Shown one piece after another: positions 16,098 through 23,623 of a stretch of DNA of 43,600 nucleotides (position 1 is its first letter; every line of letters starts with the position of its first letter). This DNA comes from an uncultured Peptococcaceae bacterium (lineage in GTDB: Bacteria > Bacillota > Peptococcia > Peptococcales > Peptococcaceae): positions 1-43,600 of the forward strand of contig CALJRU010000052.1 of NCBI GenBank assembly GCA_937976375.1, written 5' to 3'. Made by a program: the position numbers and the translations under genes. The notes beneath the pieces were generated by a model that did no database searches, was not told the DNA's origin, and worked only from the letters and a program-made list of their open reading frames with translations.

Positions 16098-17075
16098 ATG
16101 AGTGACATTTGGGAAACACTTGAAGCACGCATTAAAGGTAAAAATCTTACCATCGTATTTCCAGAAGGCGAAGATGTCCGCATCCTCGGTGCTGTTGCAC
16201 GTCATCACAAAGATGGACTGATCGTGCCAATTCTTCTTGGCAACCCTGAAAAAGTTCAGGCAGTCGCTAAAGAAAACGGCATTGATATTGAAGGTGTACA
16301 GATCATCGATCCAGACAACTACGCAGAATATGACGATATGGTTGCTAAATTTGTTGAACGCCGCAAAGGCAAAGCGACTGAAGAAAAGGCACGCGTACAG
16401 CTGCGTGACCCTAACTACTTTGGTACCATGCTTATTTACCTCGGCAAAGCCGATGGTATGGTCAGCGGTGCTTGCCACTCCACTGGGGATACCGTACGCC
16501 CAGCACTTCAAATCGTTAAGATGAAACCAGGCTGCTCTCGTGTCAGCGGCGCAATGGTTATGCTGAAGGGCGACGAACGTTATCTCTTCAGTGATATTGC
16601 TATTAACATCACTGTTGATGCACAGGCAATGGGTGAAATTGCAGTTGAAAGTGCAAAAACTGCAAAGACCTTCGACATTGATCCAAAGGTTGCACTTTTG
16701 AGCTTCTCCACCAAAGGTTCCGCTGTTTCTCCTGAAAGCGAAAAAGTTGCAGAAGCAACAAAGATCGCTCAGGAATTGGCTCCAGAACTTCCAATTGATG
16801 GTGAACTCCAGTTTGACGCTGCATTTGTTGCTAGCGTTGGTGAACGCAAAGCCCCAGGTTCTAAGGTTGCTGGTCATGCCAATACCTTTATCTTCCCAAG
16901 CTTGGAAGCTGGTAACATTGGCTATAAGATTGCACAGCGCTTTGGCGGCTATGAAGCTATTGGGCCTATCCTTCAGGGCCTCGCAAAGCCAATCAACGAC
17001 CTTTCCCGTGGCTGTGATGAAGAAGATGCGTACAAACTTGCTATCATCACTGCGGCTCAGGCTGTTGCTGAATAA
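16098..17075 (+). CDS. pta: Phosphate acetyltransferase
   Basis: 325 aa, the short single-domain PTA_PTB form. It interconverts acetyl-CoA plus phosphate and acetyl phosphate plus CoA, the first step of acetate formation with ATP yield. Conserved blocks include FPEGEDVRILGA, MVSGACHSTGDTVRPALQI and LLSFSTKGSA, and near the end GQPINDLSRG-like text appears as AKPINDLSRGC. No acetate kinase gene is adjacent. It starts after AAGGAGAG (16081-16088). It is flanked by its own promoter and a strong terminator, so it is monocistronic. Confidence 0.95.
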   Translation: MSDIWETLEARIKGKNLTIVFPEGEDVRILGAVARHHKDGLIVPILLGNPEKVQAVAKENGIDIEGVQIIDPDNYAEYDDMVAKFVERRKGKATEEKARVQLRDPNYFGTMLIYLGKADGMVSGACHSTGDTVRPALQIVKMKPGCSRVSGAMVMLKGDERYLFSDIAINITVDAQAMGEIAVESAKTAKTFDIDPKVALLSFSTKGSAVSPESEKVAEATKIAQELAPELPIDGELQFDAAFVASVGERKAPGSKVAGHANTFIFPSLEAGNIGYKIAQRFGGYEAIGPILQGLAKPINDLSRGCDEEDAYKLAIITAAQAVAE

Positions 17076-17094
17076 TTTTGTCATTGTTTAATAA

Positions 17095-17130
17095 AACGCT
17101 CTGTATGCAATGCATGCAGAGCGTTTTTTT
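17095..17130 (+). terminator. Intrinsic terminator of pta
   Basis: AACGCTCTG (17095-17103) pairs with CAGAGCGTT (17117-17125). The stem continues through the apparent loop with one G-T pair, leaving a 1-3 nt loop. Seven T follow. Confidence 0.92.
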
Positions 17131-17174
17131 CTGAAAAAATGGTCGTGGAAAATAAAAAAGATGCGGACGATCTC

Positions 17175-17203
17175 TTGCAAATTCACCGATGTTCTGATAA
17201 AAT
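17175..17203 (+). promoter_or_regulatory. Promoter of rpsF-ssb-rpsR
   Basis: TTGCAA (17175-17180) and TAAAAT (17198-17203) have a 17-bp spacer. Transcription would start near 17210. Confidence 0.7.
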
Positions 17204-17209
17204 ATATTG

Positions 17210-17267
17210 CTGTAATCCCTGCTCTGCAAAGCAGAGCCGTTAGTCCGGGGGGAGGAGGTGCAAAGAA
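17210..17267 (+). promoter_or_regulatory. Probable S6:S18 ribosomal protein leader RNA
   Basis: The 5' UTR holds the hairpin GCTCTGC-AAA-GCAGAGC (17221-17237). CCC (17217-17219) can pair with GGG after 17246, leaving a one-sided CCGTTAGT bulge (17237-17244). The S6:S18 binding leader known before rpsF in many bacteria has this plan: two stems around a CCG-containing internal loop mimicking 16S helix 22. The run into GGGGAGGAGG means the lower stem would cover the ribosome site, giving feedback repression by S6:S18. Confidence 0.65.
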
Positions 17268-17558
17268 ATGCGCGATTATGAACTTCTTTATATCATTAAG
17301 ACGGAATTAAGCGAAGAACAGACTCAGGCTGTTATCGACCGTTATGTTGGCATCCTCGAAGGCGAAGGTGCTACCGTAGAAAAGGTTGACAAATGGGGCA
17401 AGAGAAAGCTCGCTTACACCATCGATAAGAAGTACACCGATGGCTTCTACGTTTTAGTGAACTTCAAAGGCGAAGCCAACGCCGTTGACGAAGCAGATCG
17501 TTTGATGAAGATCGACGAAAATCTTCTTCGCCACATGATCACCCGTGTCGACGAATAA
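17268..17558 (+). CDS. rpsF: 30S ribosomal protein bS6
   Basis: 96 aa, the normal size. It starts MRDYELLYIIKTELSEEQ and has the family block DKWGKRKLAYTIDKKYTDGFY. S6 binds the central domain of 16S rRNA together with S18. It is the first gene of the conserved rpsF-ssb-rpsR operon and follows a GAGGAGG ribosome site. The probable S6:S18 leader upstream indicates autoregulation. Confidence 0.97.
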   Translation: MRDYELLYIIKTELSEEQTQAVIDRYVGILEGEGATVEKVDKWGKRKLAYTIDKKYTDGFYVLVNFKGEANAVDEADRLMKIDENLLRHMITRVDE

Positions 17559-17590
17559 TTTTCTCGTCAAAAAGAAAGAGGGCCTAGAGC

Positions 17591-18070
17591 ATGAATAAAG
17601 TTATTTTAATCGGTCGCTTAACTGCGGATCCAGAGCTCCGCTACACACCAAATGGTGCGGCAGTGTGCAGTTTCCGAATTGCTGTTGACCGTCCGTTTAA
17701 TTCACAGAGCGGTGAACGCGGTGCTGATTTCATCAACATTGTTGTTTGGAACAAAGCTGCGGAAAACACTGCTAAGTATATGAGCAAAGGCCGTCAGATC
17801 GCTGTAGATGGTCGTCTGCAGATCCGCAGTTATGATGGTAACGACGGACAACGCCGTTGGGTTACCGAAGTTGTTGCTGACCGTGTCGAATTCCTTGGCG
17901 GCGGTGGCAGCGCTAATAATGGCGGAGACAGTTATGGCGGCAATTACGGTGGTCAAAATCAAAACTATCAACGTCAAAACGATCAATTCACTCAGGCAGC
18001 GCCAAGTGATAATTCTCTTGGCTCCTTCGGCACTGAAGTCAGCTTCAGCGACGACGACCTGCCGTTTTAA
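17591..18070 (+). CDS. ssb: Single-stranded DNA-binding protein
   Basis: 159 aa. The OB fold covers about 1-105 (MNKVILIGRLTADPELRYTP, then FINIVVWNKAAENTAKYMSKG). A flexible Gly/Asn/Gln-rich linker follows, and the acidic tip DDDLPF ends the protein; this tip recruits replication and repair partners. It lies 32 nt after rpsF in the standard operon position. Confidence 0.97.
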   Translation: MNKVILIGRLTADPELRYTPNGAAVCSFRIAVDRPFNSQSGERGADFINIVVWNKAAENTAKYMSKGRQIAVDGRLQIRSYDGNDGQRRWVTEVVADRVEFLGGGGSANNGGDSYGGNYGGQNQNYQRQNDQFTQAAPSDNSLGSFGTEVSFSDDDLPF

Positions 18071-18090
18071 GTGAGAAAGGAGTTTTTACC

Positions 18091-18324
18091 ATGGCAAGAA
18101 GAGAACGCAACAGACGTTCACGCAAGAAAGTTTGCCAGTTCTGTGTCGATAAAGTTGAACACATCGATTATAAAGACACGAACCGTCTGAAAAAATACAT
18201 GACCGAACGTGGTAAGATTCTTCCACGCCGCATCACCGGTAACTGCGCAAAGCATCAGCGCGCACTGACCGTTGCTATCAAGCGTGCAAGAACCATGGCC
18301 CTGCTGCCATACACCAACGACTGA
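18091..18324 (+). CDS. rpsR: 30S ribosomal protein bS18, zinc-type
   Basis: 77 aa. The central block TNRLKKYMTERGKILPRRITGN is diagnostic for S18. It carries C15-x2-C18 and C52-x2-H55, so it belongs to the C+ (zinc-binding) class. Genomes with C+ S18 may also have a zinc-free paralogue induced at low zinc, but none is in the window. It is the last gene of the rpsF operon. Confidence 0.97.
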   Translation: MARRERNRRSRKKVCQFCVDKVEHIDYKDTNRLKKYMTERGKILPRRITGNCAKHQRALTVAIKRARTMALLPYTND

Positions 18325-18339
18325 TCAGTCATAACAATC

Positions 18340-18376
18340 AAAGAACCTTGTTCCAGTTGGAGCAAGGTTCTTTTTT
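18340..18376 (+). terminator. Intrinsic terminator of the rpsF operon
   Basis: AAAGAACCTTGTTCC (18340-18354) pairs with GGAGCAAGGTTCTTT (18359-18373, one G-T pair) and ends in T to 18376. Confidence 0.92.
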
Positions 18377-18426
18377 AGATGCGCTAACTCATAATGCGTC
18401 TAATTTTTTGCGAAGTATTGCACGTA

Positions 18427-18462
18427 AAAAAGCAGCTCCGAAAACCGGAGCTGCTTTTTTTT
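18427..18462. terminator. Bidirectional terminator after hpf
   Basis: AAAAAGCAGCTCCG (18427-18440) pairs with CGGAGCTGCTTTTT (18446-18459). A and T runs on both sides let it act on both strands. It sits 8 nt from the hpf stop codon. Confidence 0.9.
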
Positions 18463-18469
18463 ATGCGAT

Positions 18470-19006
18470 TTAGCGCTGAGGGTCAATGAGACCGTAGGTG
18501 CCGTCTTTGCGACGATAAACGACGCCGATGTCGTCGGTATCTGCGTTGAGGAAAATGAAGAAATCATGGTCGAGAAGTTCCATCTGCATGACAGCTTCTT
18601 CGATGTCCATGGTCTTAACAGTGAAGACTTTCTTCTTCGTGACGATTTCTGGTGCTTCTTCAGCATGTGCAATTTCATCCGCAGCTGGGCTGAACATTGG
18701 TTCTGCCTTCGCTTGTTTACCTTTACGGTTCATGCGGGTTTTATACTTGCGGATTTGGCGTTCGATCTTATCAACGATGGCATCAATGGATGCGTACATG
18801 TCGTTGGAAGATTCTTCAGCACGAAGAATGTAGCGGCCCAGAGGAATGGTGGCTTCTGCTCTGTGATCGCCCTTTTCAACGATCAGGGTTACAGTGCCTT
18901 CCATTTCGTTGTAGAAATATTTTTCAAGCTTAGAAAAACGCTTTTCTACATAATCTTTGAGTGCGTTGGTAACTTCGGTATTGCGTCCTTTAATGGTGAT
19001 GTTCAT
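18470..19006 (-). CDS. hpf: Ribosome hibernation promoting factor, long form
   Basis: 178 aa from the ATG reading MNITIKGRNTEVT. Three codons further upstream another ATG overlaps the AAAGGATGG ribosome site and is unlikely to be used. The N-terminal HPF/YfiA domain (about 1-100) binds the decoding centre. After a linker, the C-terminal dimerisation domain (about 120-178: VTKKKVFTVKTMDIEEAVMQ, FIFLNADTDDIGVVYRRKDG) pairs two ribosomes into inactive 100S particles. It has its own promoter at 19065-19092 and sits between the rpsF operon and secA, a common Bacillota position. Confidence 0.95.
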   Translation of the reverse strand: MNITIKGRNTEVTNALKDYVEKRFSKLEKYFYNEMEGTVTLIVEKGDHRAEATIPLGRYILRAEESSNDMYASIDAIVDKIERQIRKYKTRMNRKGKQAKAEPMFSPAADEIAHAEEAPEIVTKKKVFTVKTMDIEEAVMQMELLDHDFFIFLNADTDDIGVVYRRKDGTYGLIDPQR

Positions 19007-19064
19007 AATGACCATCCTTTCAACAGTGACATTCTTTCACAAAAAAATGTGAATCTATACATTT

Positions 19065-19092
19065 ATTATATTCTTAAAAATCTTTATTTCAA
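19065..19092 (-). promoter_or_regulatory. hpf promoter
   Basis: On the minus strand TTGAAA (19087-19092) and TATAAT (19065-19070) are 16 bp apart. A small inverted repeat, TTCACA-N7-TGTGAA (19035-19053), falls in the 5' UTR. Confidence 0.6.
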
Positions 19093-19098
19093 GGGGAT

Positions 19099-19425
19099 TC
19101 ATACATTTATTTCACGCAACATTTTCAAAAGCTCCACAAATCGTTGATCTGAGATGGAGTAAATCGACATCTGACCGGTTTTTTTGAATGTGACGATTTT
19201 GTGTGCACGAAGAAGTGCCAGATGCTGAGACAAAGAACTGTGTGAAATGTTTGATGCCTGCATCAAAAGATCATGAATTTCATTCACTGATCTTGGCGCT
19301 TCTGACAAAATGTACAAGATCATCAGGCGATTCGGGTTGCTGAGGAGTTTTAGCATGGCGGCTGTTTTTGTAAAGCGTTCACCGTCAGCCAAAAGCTCAG
19401 GCACAGAGTTGGCGCTTGGGGTCAT
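19099..19425 (-). CDS. ArsR-family winged-helix regulator
   Basis: 108 aa. The winged helix covers about 22-100 (LKLLSNPNRLMILYILSE, then SHSSLSQHLALLRAHKIV). ArsR repressors usually sense metals or redox through Cys/His sites, but there is no Cys at all in this protein, so a different signal is likely. It is monocistronic, divergent from secA and just upstream of hpf. A 9-bp inverted repeat before the start suggests self-repression. The target beyond itself is unknown. Confidence 0.88.
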   Translation of the reverse strand: MTPSANSVPELLADGERFTKTAAMLKLLSNPNRLMILYILSEAPRSVNEIHDLLMQASNISHSSLSQHLALLRAHKIVTFKKTGQMSIYSISDQRFVELLKMLREINV

Positions 19426-19440
19426 TTATAATACCTCCTT

Positions 19441-19467
19441 AATTAAACTGCCGAAAAAAGTTTAATT
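19441..19467 (-). promoter_or_regulatory. Inverted-repeat operator of the ArsR gene
   Basis: AATTAAACT (19441-19449) and AGTTTAATT (19459-19467) form a 9-bp inverted repeat with a 9-nt centre. It lies between the promoter and the ribosome site, a typical place for an autorepressor. Confidence 0.55.
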
Positions 19468-19489
19468 TATTTCTTCTATAATTATTTTT

Positions 19490-19518
19490 ATTATACCTGA
19501 CTCTTTATGAAAATACAA
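19490..19518 (-). promoter_or_regulatory. ArsR gene promoter
   Basis: On the minus strand TTGTAT (19513-19518) and TATAAT (19490-19495) are spaced 17 bp. Confidence 0.55.
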
Positions 19519-19610
19519 TATTTGTTTTTAAGAATATTCAATAATTTGGTCATAATCTCTACAGAGGTCATGGAGAATTGGTGACGATGCGCCTTTGCGC
19601 CGATATTTAT

Positions 19611-19638
19611 TTGAGTTTTTTTGCCTATGTGGTATAAT
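19611..19638 (+). promoter_or_regulatory. secA promoter
   Basis: TTGAGT (19611-19616) and TATAAT (19633-19638) are 16 bp apart. The 5' UTR contains a small hairpin, CTGCC-GAAA-GGCAG (19670-19683). Confidence 0.65.
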
Positions 19639-19701
19639 AAATTGGTTGAATCGACCGAAAAACACGAAACTGCCGAAAGGCAGCATTAATCAAAGAAAAG
19701 A

Positions 19702-22365
19702 GTGAATAGGTTGGGTATCGATACTTGGTTGAAAAAAGTATTAGACGACAATAAAAAAGACGTGAAGAAACTTGAAAAGTTTGCTGCTCAAGTGAATCAG
19801 TATGATAAACCATTCAGAGAATTATCTGACGAAGAACTTGCTGGTAAAACAGCTGAATTTAAAGAACGTTTGGCGAATGGCGAAACGCTCAATGACATCA
19901 TGGCCGAAGCTTTTGCTGTTGTGCGTGAAGCTTCCGATCGTATCTTAGGTCTGCGCCATTTTGATGTTCAGATCATGGGCGGACATGTTCTTCATGAAGG
20001 CCGCATTGCTGAGATGAAAACTGGTGAAGGTAAAACGTTGGTGGCAACGGCGCCAGTTTACCTCAATGCATTGGAAGGCAAAGGGGTACATGTTGTCACT
20101 GTCAATGACTATTTGGCACGTCGTGACGCGGAGCAGCTGTCGCCGCTGTATAACTTCCTGGGCCTGAGTGTGGGCCTTATTGTTCATGGGCTTGATTATG
20201 TTCAGCGTAAAGACGCTTACGCATGCGACATTACTTATGGAACAAACAATGAATTCGGTTTCGACTATCTGCGTGACAATATGGTCATGCATGAACGCAA
20301 TATGGTTCAACGTCCATTGAATTTTGCTATCGTCGACGAAGTGGACTCTATTTTGATCGATGAAGCGCGCACACCGTTGATTATTTCAGGTCCTGCGGCA
20401 AAAGCAAAAGACTTGTATACCCCGATGGTGGGCATTGTTCGTAAGCTGAAAAATGAAGAAGACTATACTTTTGATGAAAAACTGAAAACAGTTGCATTGA
20501 CTGAAGAGGGTACCAAGCATGTAGAAGAAATGCTTGGTATTGAAAATCTCACCGATGAAGTCAATATGGAATTGGCGCATCATGTCAATCAGGCGCTGAA
20601 GGCACAAGTGCTGATGAAGCGTGACCGTGATTATGTGGTGCAAGATGGTGAGGTCATCATCGTTGATGAGTTTACTGGGCGTCTCATGTATGGCCGTCGT
20701 TACAGCGAAGGGCTCCACCAGGCTATTGAAGCAAAAGAAGGCGTGAAGATCGAGAAGGAAAGTCAGACTTTGGCGACCATCACCTTCCAGAACTACTTCC
20801 GCATGTATAAGAAGCTCGCTGGTATGACTGGTACAGCAAAAACGGAAGAGGACGAATTCAGAGCCATTTACGGCATGGATGTTGTTATTGTTCCAACCAA
20901 CAAGCCGATTGCTCGTGTTGATGCACCTGATATCGTTTATCGTACAGAGAACGGAAAATTTGAAGCCGTTGCTGACAAAGTCGCTGCTTTATACGAGAAA
21001 GGACAGCCTGTTCTGGTTGGGACAGTGTCCATTGAAAAGAGCGAAAAGCTCAGCGATATTCTCAAAAAACGAGGCATTCCACATAAAGTTTTGAATGCCA
21101 AATACCATGAACAGGAAGCTATGATCGTTGCGCAAGCCGGTAAGGAAAAGAGCGTGACCATTGCGACCAACATGGCTGGTCGTGGGACCGATATTATCCT
21201 CGGTGGAAATCCTCAGCTTTTGGCTGATGATATTCTTCATAAAGAACATAAAGATGAAGAAGAGATTACGCCAGAAATGCAGCGTGAAGCTTTGGAAACC
21301 GCCAAAGAAATGTGTGCAGAAGATCATCAGCGTGTGGTTGATGAAGGCGGCCTTTACATTATCGGCACAGAGCGTCACGAAGCACGCCGTATTGATAACC
21401 AGCTGCGTGGACGTAGTGGTCGTCAAGGGGATCCTGGCTATACACAGTTCTACATTTCCTTGGAAGATGACTTGATGCGCCGTTTTGGTGCTGAAACCTT
21501 GCCTGCTATTATGGATAAGGTGGGCATGAATGATGAAATGCCAATCGAAAACCGCATGGTCAGCCGCACCATTGAAAATGCACAGAAGCGTGTTGAAGCA
21601 CGTAACTTTGAAGCACGTAAGAATATTCTCGAGTACGATGATGTTATGAATCGTCAGCGTGAAATTATTTACGATCAACGCCGTCAGGTTTTGCAGGGGC
21701 ACAATATGGCCGAAAGCATTGGTGCAATGATTGATCGTCTCGTTGATTCTGTCTGTGATGAAGCGGCACATGGTGAAACCTATCCAGAAGCATGGAACTT
21801 AGAACAGCTGACGCTGCGCTTGATGGAAATTTTTAATTTCCCAGATGGTGTGGACACTTCTGAATTCCCTAATATGGCTAGTGATGAAGTACGTGATGCC
21901 CTTAAAGAAAAAGCACACGCACGCTATGCAGCGAAGGAAGAAGAAATTGGCCCTGAAATCTTCCATGATTTTGAACGCAATATTCTTTTGCGCAATGTTG
22001 ATATGAACTGGATGAACCATCTTGATGCCATGGATCAGATGCGTCAAGGGATTGGACTTCGTGCCTATGGTCAGCATAAGCCAATTGACGAATATCGTAA
22101 CGAATCTTATGATATGTTTAATGAGATGACGTACAATATTCAATACGATACCATTCGCATGCTGTTTGCTGTCACGATTCGTCGCCAGGAAGAAGTTCAG
22201 CAGGAAGAAAACAAAGAAGAACGTACAGATATTCTGAATGCACGTCATGGTGATGAAGAGCCTGCTAAAAAGAAGCCAGTTACCGTTAAAAAGGTGGGTC
22301 GCAATGATCCATGCCCTTGCGGCAGCGGTAAAAAGTATAAACATTGCTGTGGTAAGAATGCGTAA
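19702..22365 (+). CDS. secA: Preprotein translocase ATPase SecA
   Basis: 887 aa motor that pushes proteins through SecYEG. Walker A is MKTGEGKT (GEGKT at 108-112), the DEAD-type Walker B is IVDEVDSILIDEARTPLI, and the helicase motif TNMAGRGTDIILGGN, followed later by QLRGRSGRQGDPG, is in NBD2. The C-terminal zinc motif is NDPCPCGSGKKYKHCCGK, which binds phospholipid or SecB-like partners. The start is uncertain: GTG 19702 (used here) follows an A/G-rich AAAGAAAAG, and TTG 19711 is possible. The length is normal. It is followed by a terminator and then prfB, the classic secA-prfB order. Confidence 0.97.
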   Translation: MNRLGIDTWLKKVLDDNKKDVKKLEKFAAQVNQYDKPFRELSDEELAGKTAEFKERLANGETLNDIMAEAFAVVREASDRILGLRHFDVQIMGGHVLHEGRIAEMKTGEGKTLVATAPVYLNALEGKGVHVVTVNDYLARRDAEQLSPLYNFLGLSVGLIVHGLDYVQRKDAYACDITYGTNNEFGFDYLRDNMVMHERNMVQRPLNFAIVDEVDSILIDEARTPLIISGPAAKAKDLYTPMVGIVRKLKNEEDYTFDEKLKTVALTEEGTKHVEEMLGIENLTDEVNMELAHHVNQALKAQVLMKRDRDYVVQDGEVIIVDEFTGRLMYGRRYSEGLHQAIEAKEGVKIEKESQTLATITFQNYFRMYKKLAGMTGTAKTEEDEFRAIYGMDVVIVPTNKPIARVDAPDIVYRTENGKFEAVADKVAALYEKGQPVLVGTVSIEKSEKLSDILKKRGIPHKVLNAKYHEQEAMIVAQAGKEKSVTIATNMAGRGTDIILGGNPQLLADDILHKEHKDEEEITPEMQREALETAKEMCAEDHQRVVDEGGLYIIGTERHEARRIDNQLRGRSGRQGDPGYTQFYISLEDDLMRRFGAETLPAIMDKVGMNDEMPIENRMVSRTIENAQKRVEARNFEARKNILEYDDVMNRQREIIYDQRRQVLQGHNMAESIGAMIDRLVDSVCDEAAHGETYPEAWNLEQLTLRLMEIFNFPDGVDTSEFPNMASDEVRDALKEKAHARYAAKEEEIGPEIFHDFERNILLRNVDMNWMNHLDAMDQMRQGIGLRAYGQHKPIDEYRNESYDMFNEMTYNIQYDTIRMLFAVTIRRQEEVQQEENKEERTDILNARHGDEEPAKKKPVTVKKVGRNDPCPCGSGKKYKHCCGKNA

Positions 22366-22375
22366 TGCCAAAGAC

Positions 22376-22409
22376 AAGACAAAGCCGAAACCATCGGCTT
22401 TGTCTTTTT
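22376..22409 (+). terminator. Intrinsic terminator between secA and prfB
   Basis: AAGACAAAGCCGA (22376-22388) pairs with TCGGCTTTGTCTT (22394-22406), then T to 22409. Only 19 nt separate it from prfB, and no clear separate promoter is visible, so prfB may depend on read-through. Confidence 0.85.
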
Positions 22410-22428
22410 GATAAAAAGGAGTGGGGAT

Positions 22429-23556
22429 ATGGACTACGAAACACATAAAGCATTTGAAGAAGCCAAACAAACCTTGAGTGATTTGAGTGAATCGCTGGAT
22501 TTGGAAGGCCGTAAAAAACGTATTGCTGAGATTGATGCCATCATCTCGGCACCGGATTTTTGGAACAATCCTGAAGGTGGCCAGGCCATTATGCAGGAAA
22601 AGAAACGTCTTGAAAGTAAAGTCGATCACTACAATAGTCTGGCAGGCAAAATGGACGATTTAGAAGTGATGATTGAATTGGCCAAAGAAGAAAATGACGC
22701 AGATCTTGAACAAGATATCGTGGATACTTTGGCAGATATCAGCAAAGACCTGGATGCTTTCGAATTAGAAACCATTCTGAATGGTGAATACGATGACAAC
22801 AATGCCATCTTGTCAATCCACCCTGGCGCCGGCGGCACGGAAAGCCAAGACTGGGCTGAAATGCTCTATCGCATGTATGTCCGCTGGGCTGAACGTCATG
22901 GCTACAAAGTCGATGTTCTCGATTACCTTGATGGTGATGAAGCTGGGATCAAAAGCGTAACCTTGATGATCAGCGGTGAAAACGCTTATGGGTATTTGAA
23001 AAGTGAAAAAGGCGTTCATCGCATGGTGCGCATTTCACCTTTTGATGCGTCTGGACGTCGTCACACTTCCTTTACTGCTGTGGAAGTCATGCCAGAAGTT
23101 GAAAATGACACCACCATTGAAATCGATGACAAGGACCTCAAAGTGGACACTTACCGTTCCAGCGGTGCGGGCGGCCAGCACGTCAATAAGACGGAATCTG
23201 CTGTTCGTATCACACACATTCCAACTGGCATTGTCGTTCAATGCCAAAACGAACGTTCTCAGATTCAGAACCGTGCGACAGCTATGAAAATGCTCACTTC
23301 ACGCCTTGTCGAAGAGAAAATCAAACAGCAGGAAGCTGAAATTGCACGTTTGCAAGGGGAACAGCAGGATATTGGCTGGGGCTCTCAGATTCGTTCTTAC
23401 GTTTTCCATCCATACACCTTGGTTAAAGATCATCGCACTAATTATGAAAAGGGCAATGTAAACGCCGTCATGGATGGGGATATTGACGAATTCATCAATG
23501 CCTGGCTGAAACAACAGGCTGCTAAACAGTTGGCCTATAGCCAGCAAAATAAATAA
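22429..23556 (+). CDS. prfB: Peptide chain release factor 2
   Basis: 375 aa from ATG 22429 behind AAAAGGAGTGGGG. RF2 recognises UGA and UAA stops. The stop-codon anticodon-like tripeptide SPF is in VRISPFDASGRR, and the catalytic GGQ is in GAGGQHVNKTE. In most bacteria the N-terminus is encoded with an in-frame UGA and a +1 frameshift near SLDL. Here SESLDLEGRK reads straight through (ctggatttg) with no UGA, so the self-regulatory frameshift is absent. Confidence 0.97.
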   Translation: MDYETHKAFEEAKQTLSDLSESLDLEGRKKRIAEIDAIISAPDFWNNPEGGQAIMQEKKRLESKVDHYNSLAGKMDDLEVMIELAKEENDADLEQDIVDTLADISKDLDAFELETILNGEYDDNNAILSIHPGAGGTESQDWAEMLYRMYVRWAERHGYKVDVLDYLDGDEAGIKSVTLMISGENAYGYLKSEKGVHRMVRISPFDASGRRHTSFTAVEVMPEVENDTTIEIDDKDLKVDTYRSSGAGGQHVNKTESAVRITHIPTGIVVQCQNERSQIQNRATAMKMLTSRLVEEKIKQQEAEIARLQGEQQDIGWGSQIRSYVFHPYTLVKDHRTNYEKGNVNAVMDGDIDEFINAWLKQQAAKQLAYSQQNK

Positions 23557-23568
23557 ACGACATAATTT

Positions 23569-23596
23569 AAGAGGCCGCTTTGCGAAGCGGCCTCTT
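23569..23596 (+). terminator. Hairpin after prfB
   Basis: AAGAGGCCGCTT (23569-23580) pairs with AAGCGGCCTCTT (23585-23596) around TGCG. The following T run is poor, so termination may be weak and the next gene may be partly co-transcribed. Confidence 0.7.
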
Positions 23597-23623
23597 GTTA
23601 TGATGGGAAAAAGAGGGGAAAAT

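Noticed and set aside
16095..17084. Long minus-strand open frame of 329 codons opposite pta
   Set aside because: It is the exact shadow of a clear phosphate acetyltransferase gene. Its product is rich in Phe, Cys and Asn, as expected for an antisense frame, and it lacks a ribosome site.
20989..22629. Minus-strand open frames of 260 and 276 codons opposite secA and prfB
   Set aside because: Both are antisense to conserved genes, show antisense-like composition and no family motif.
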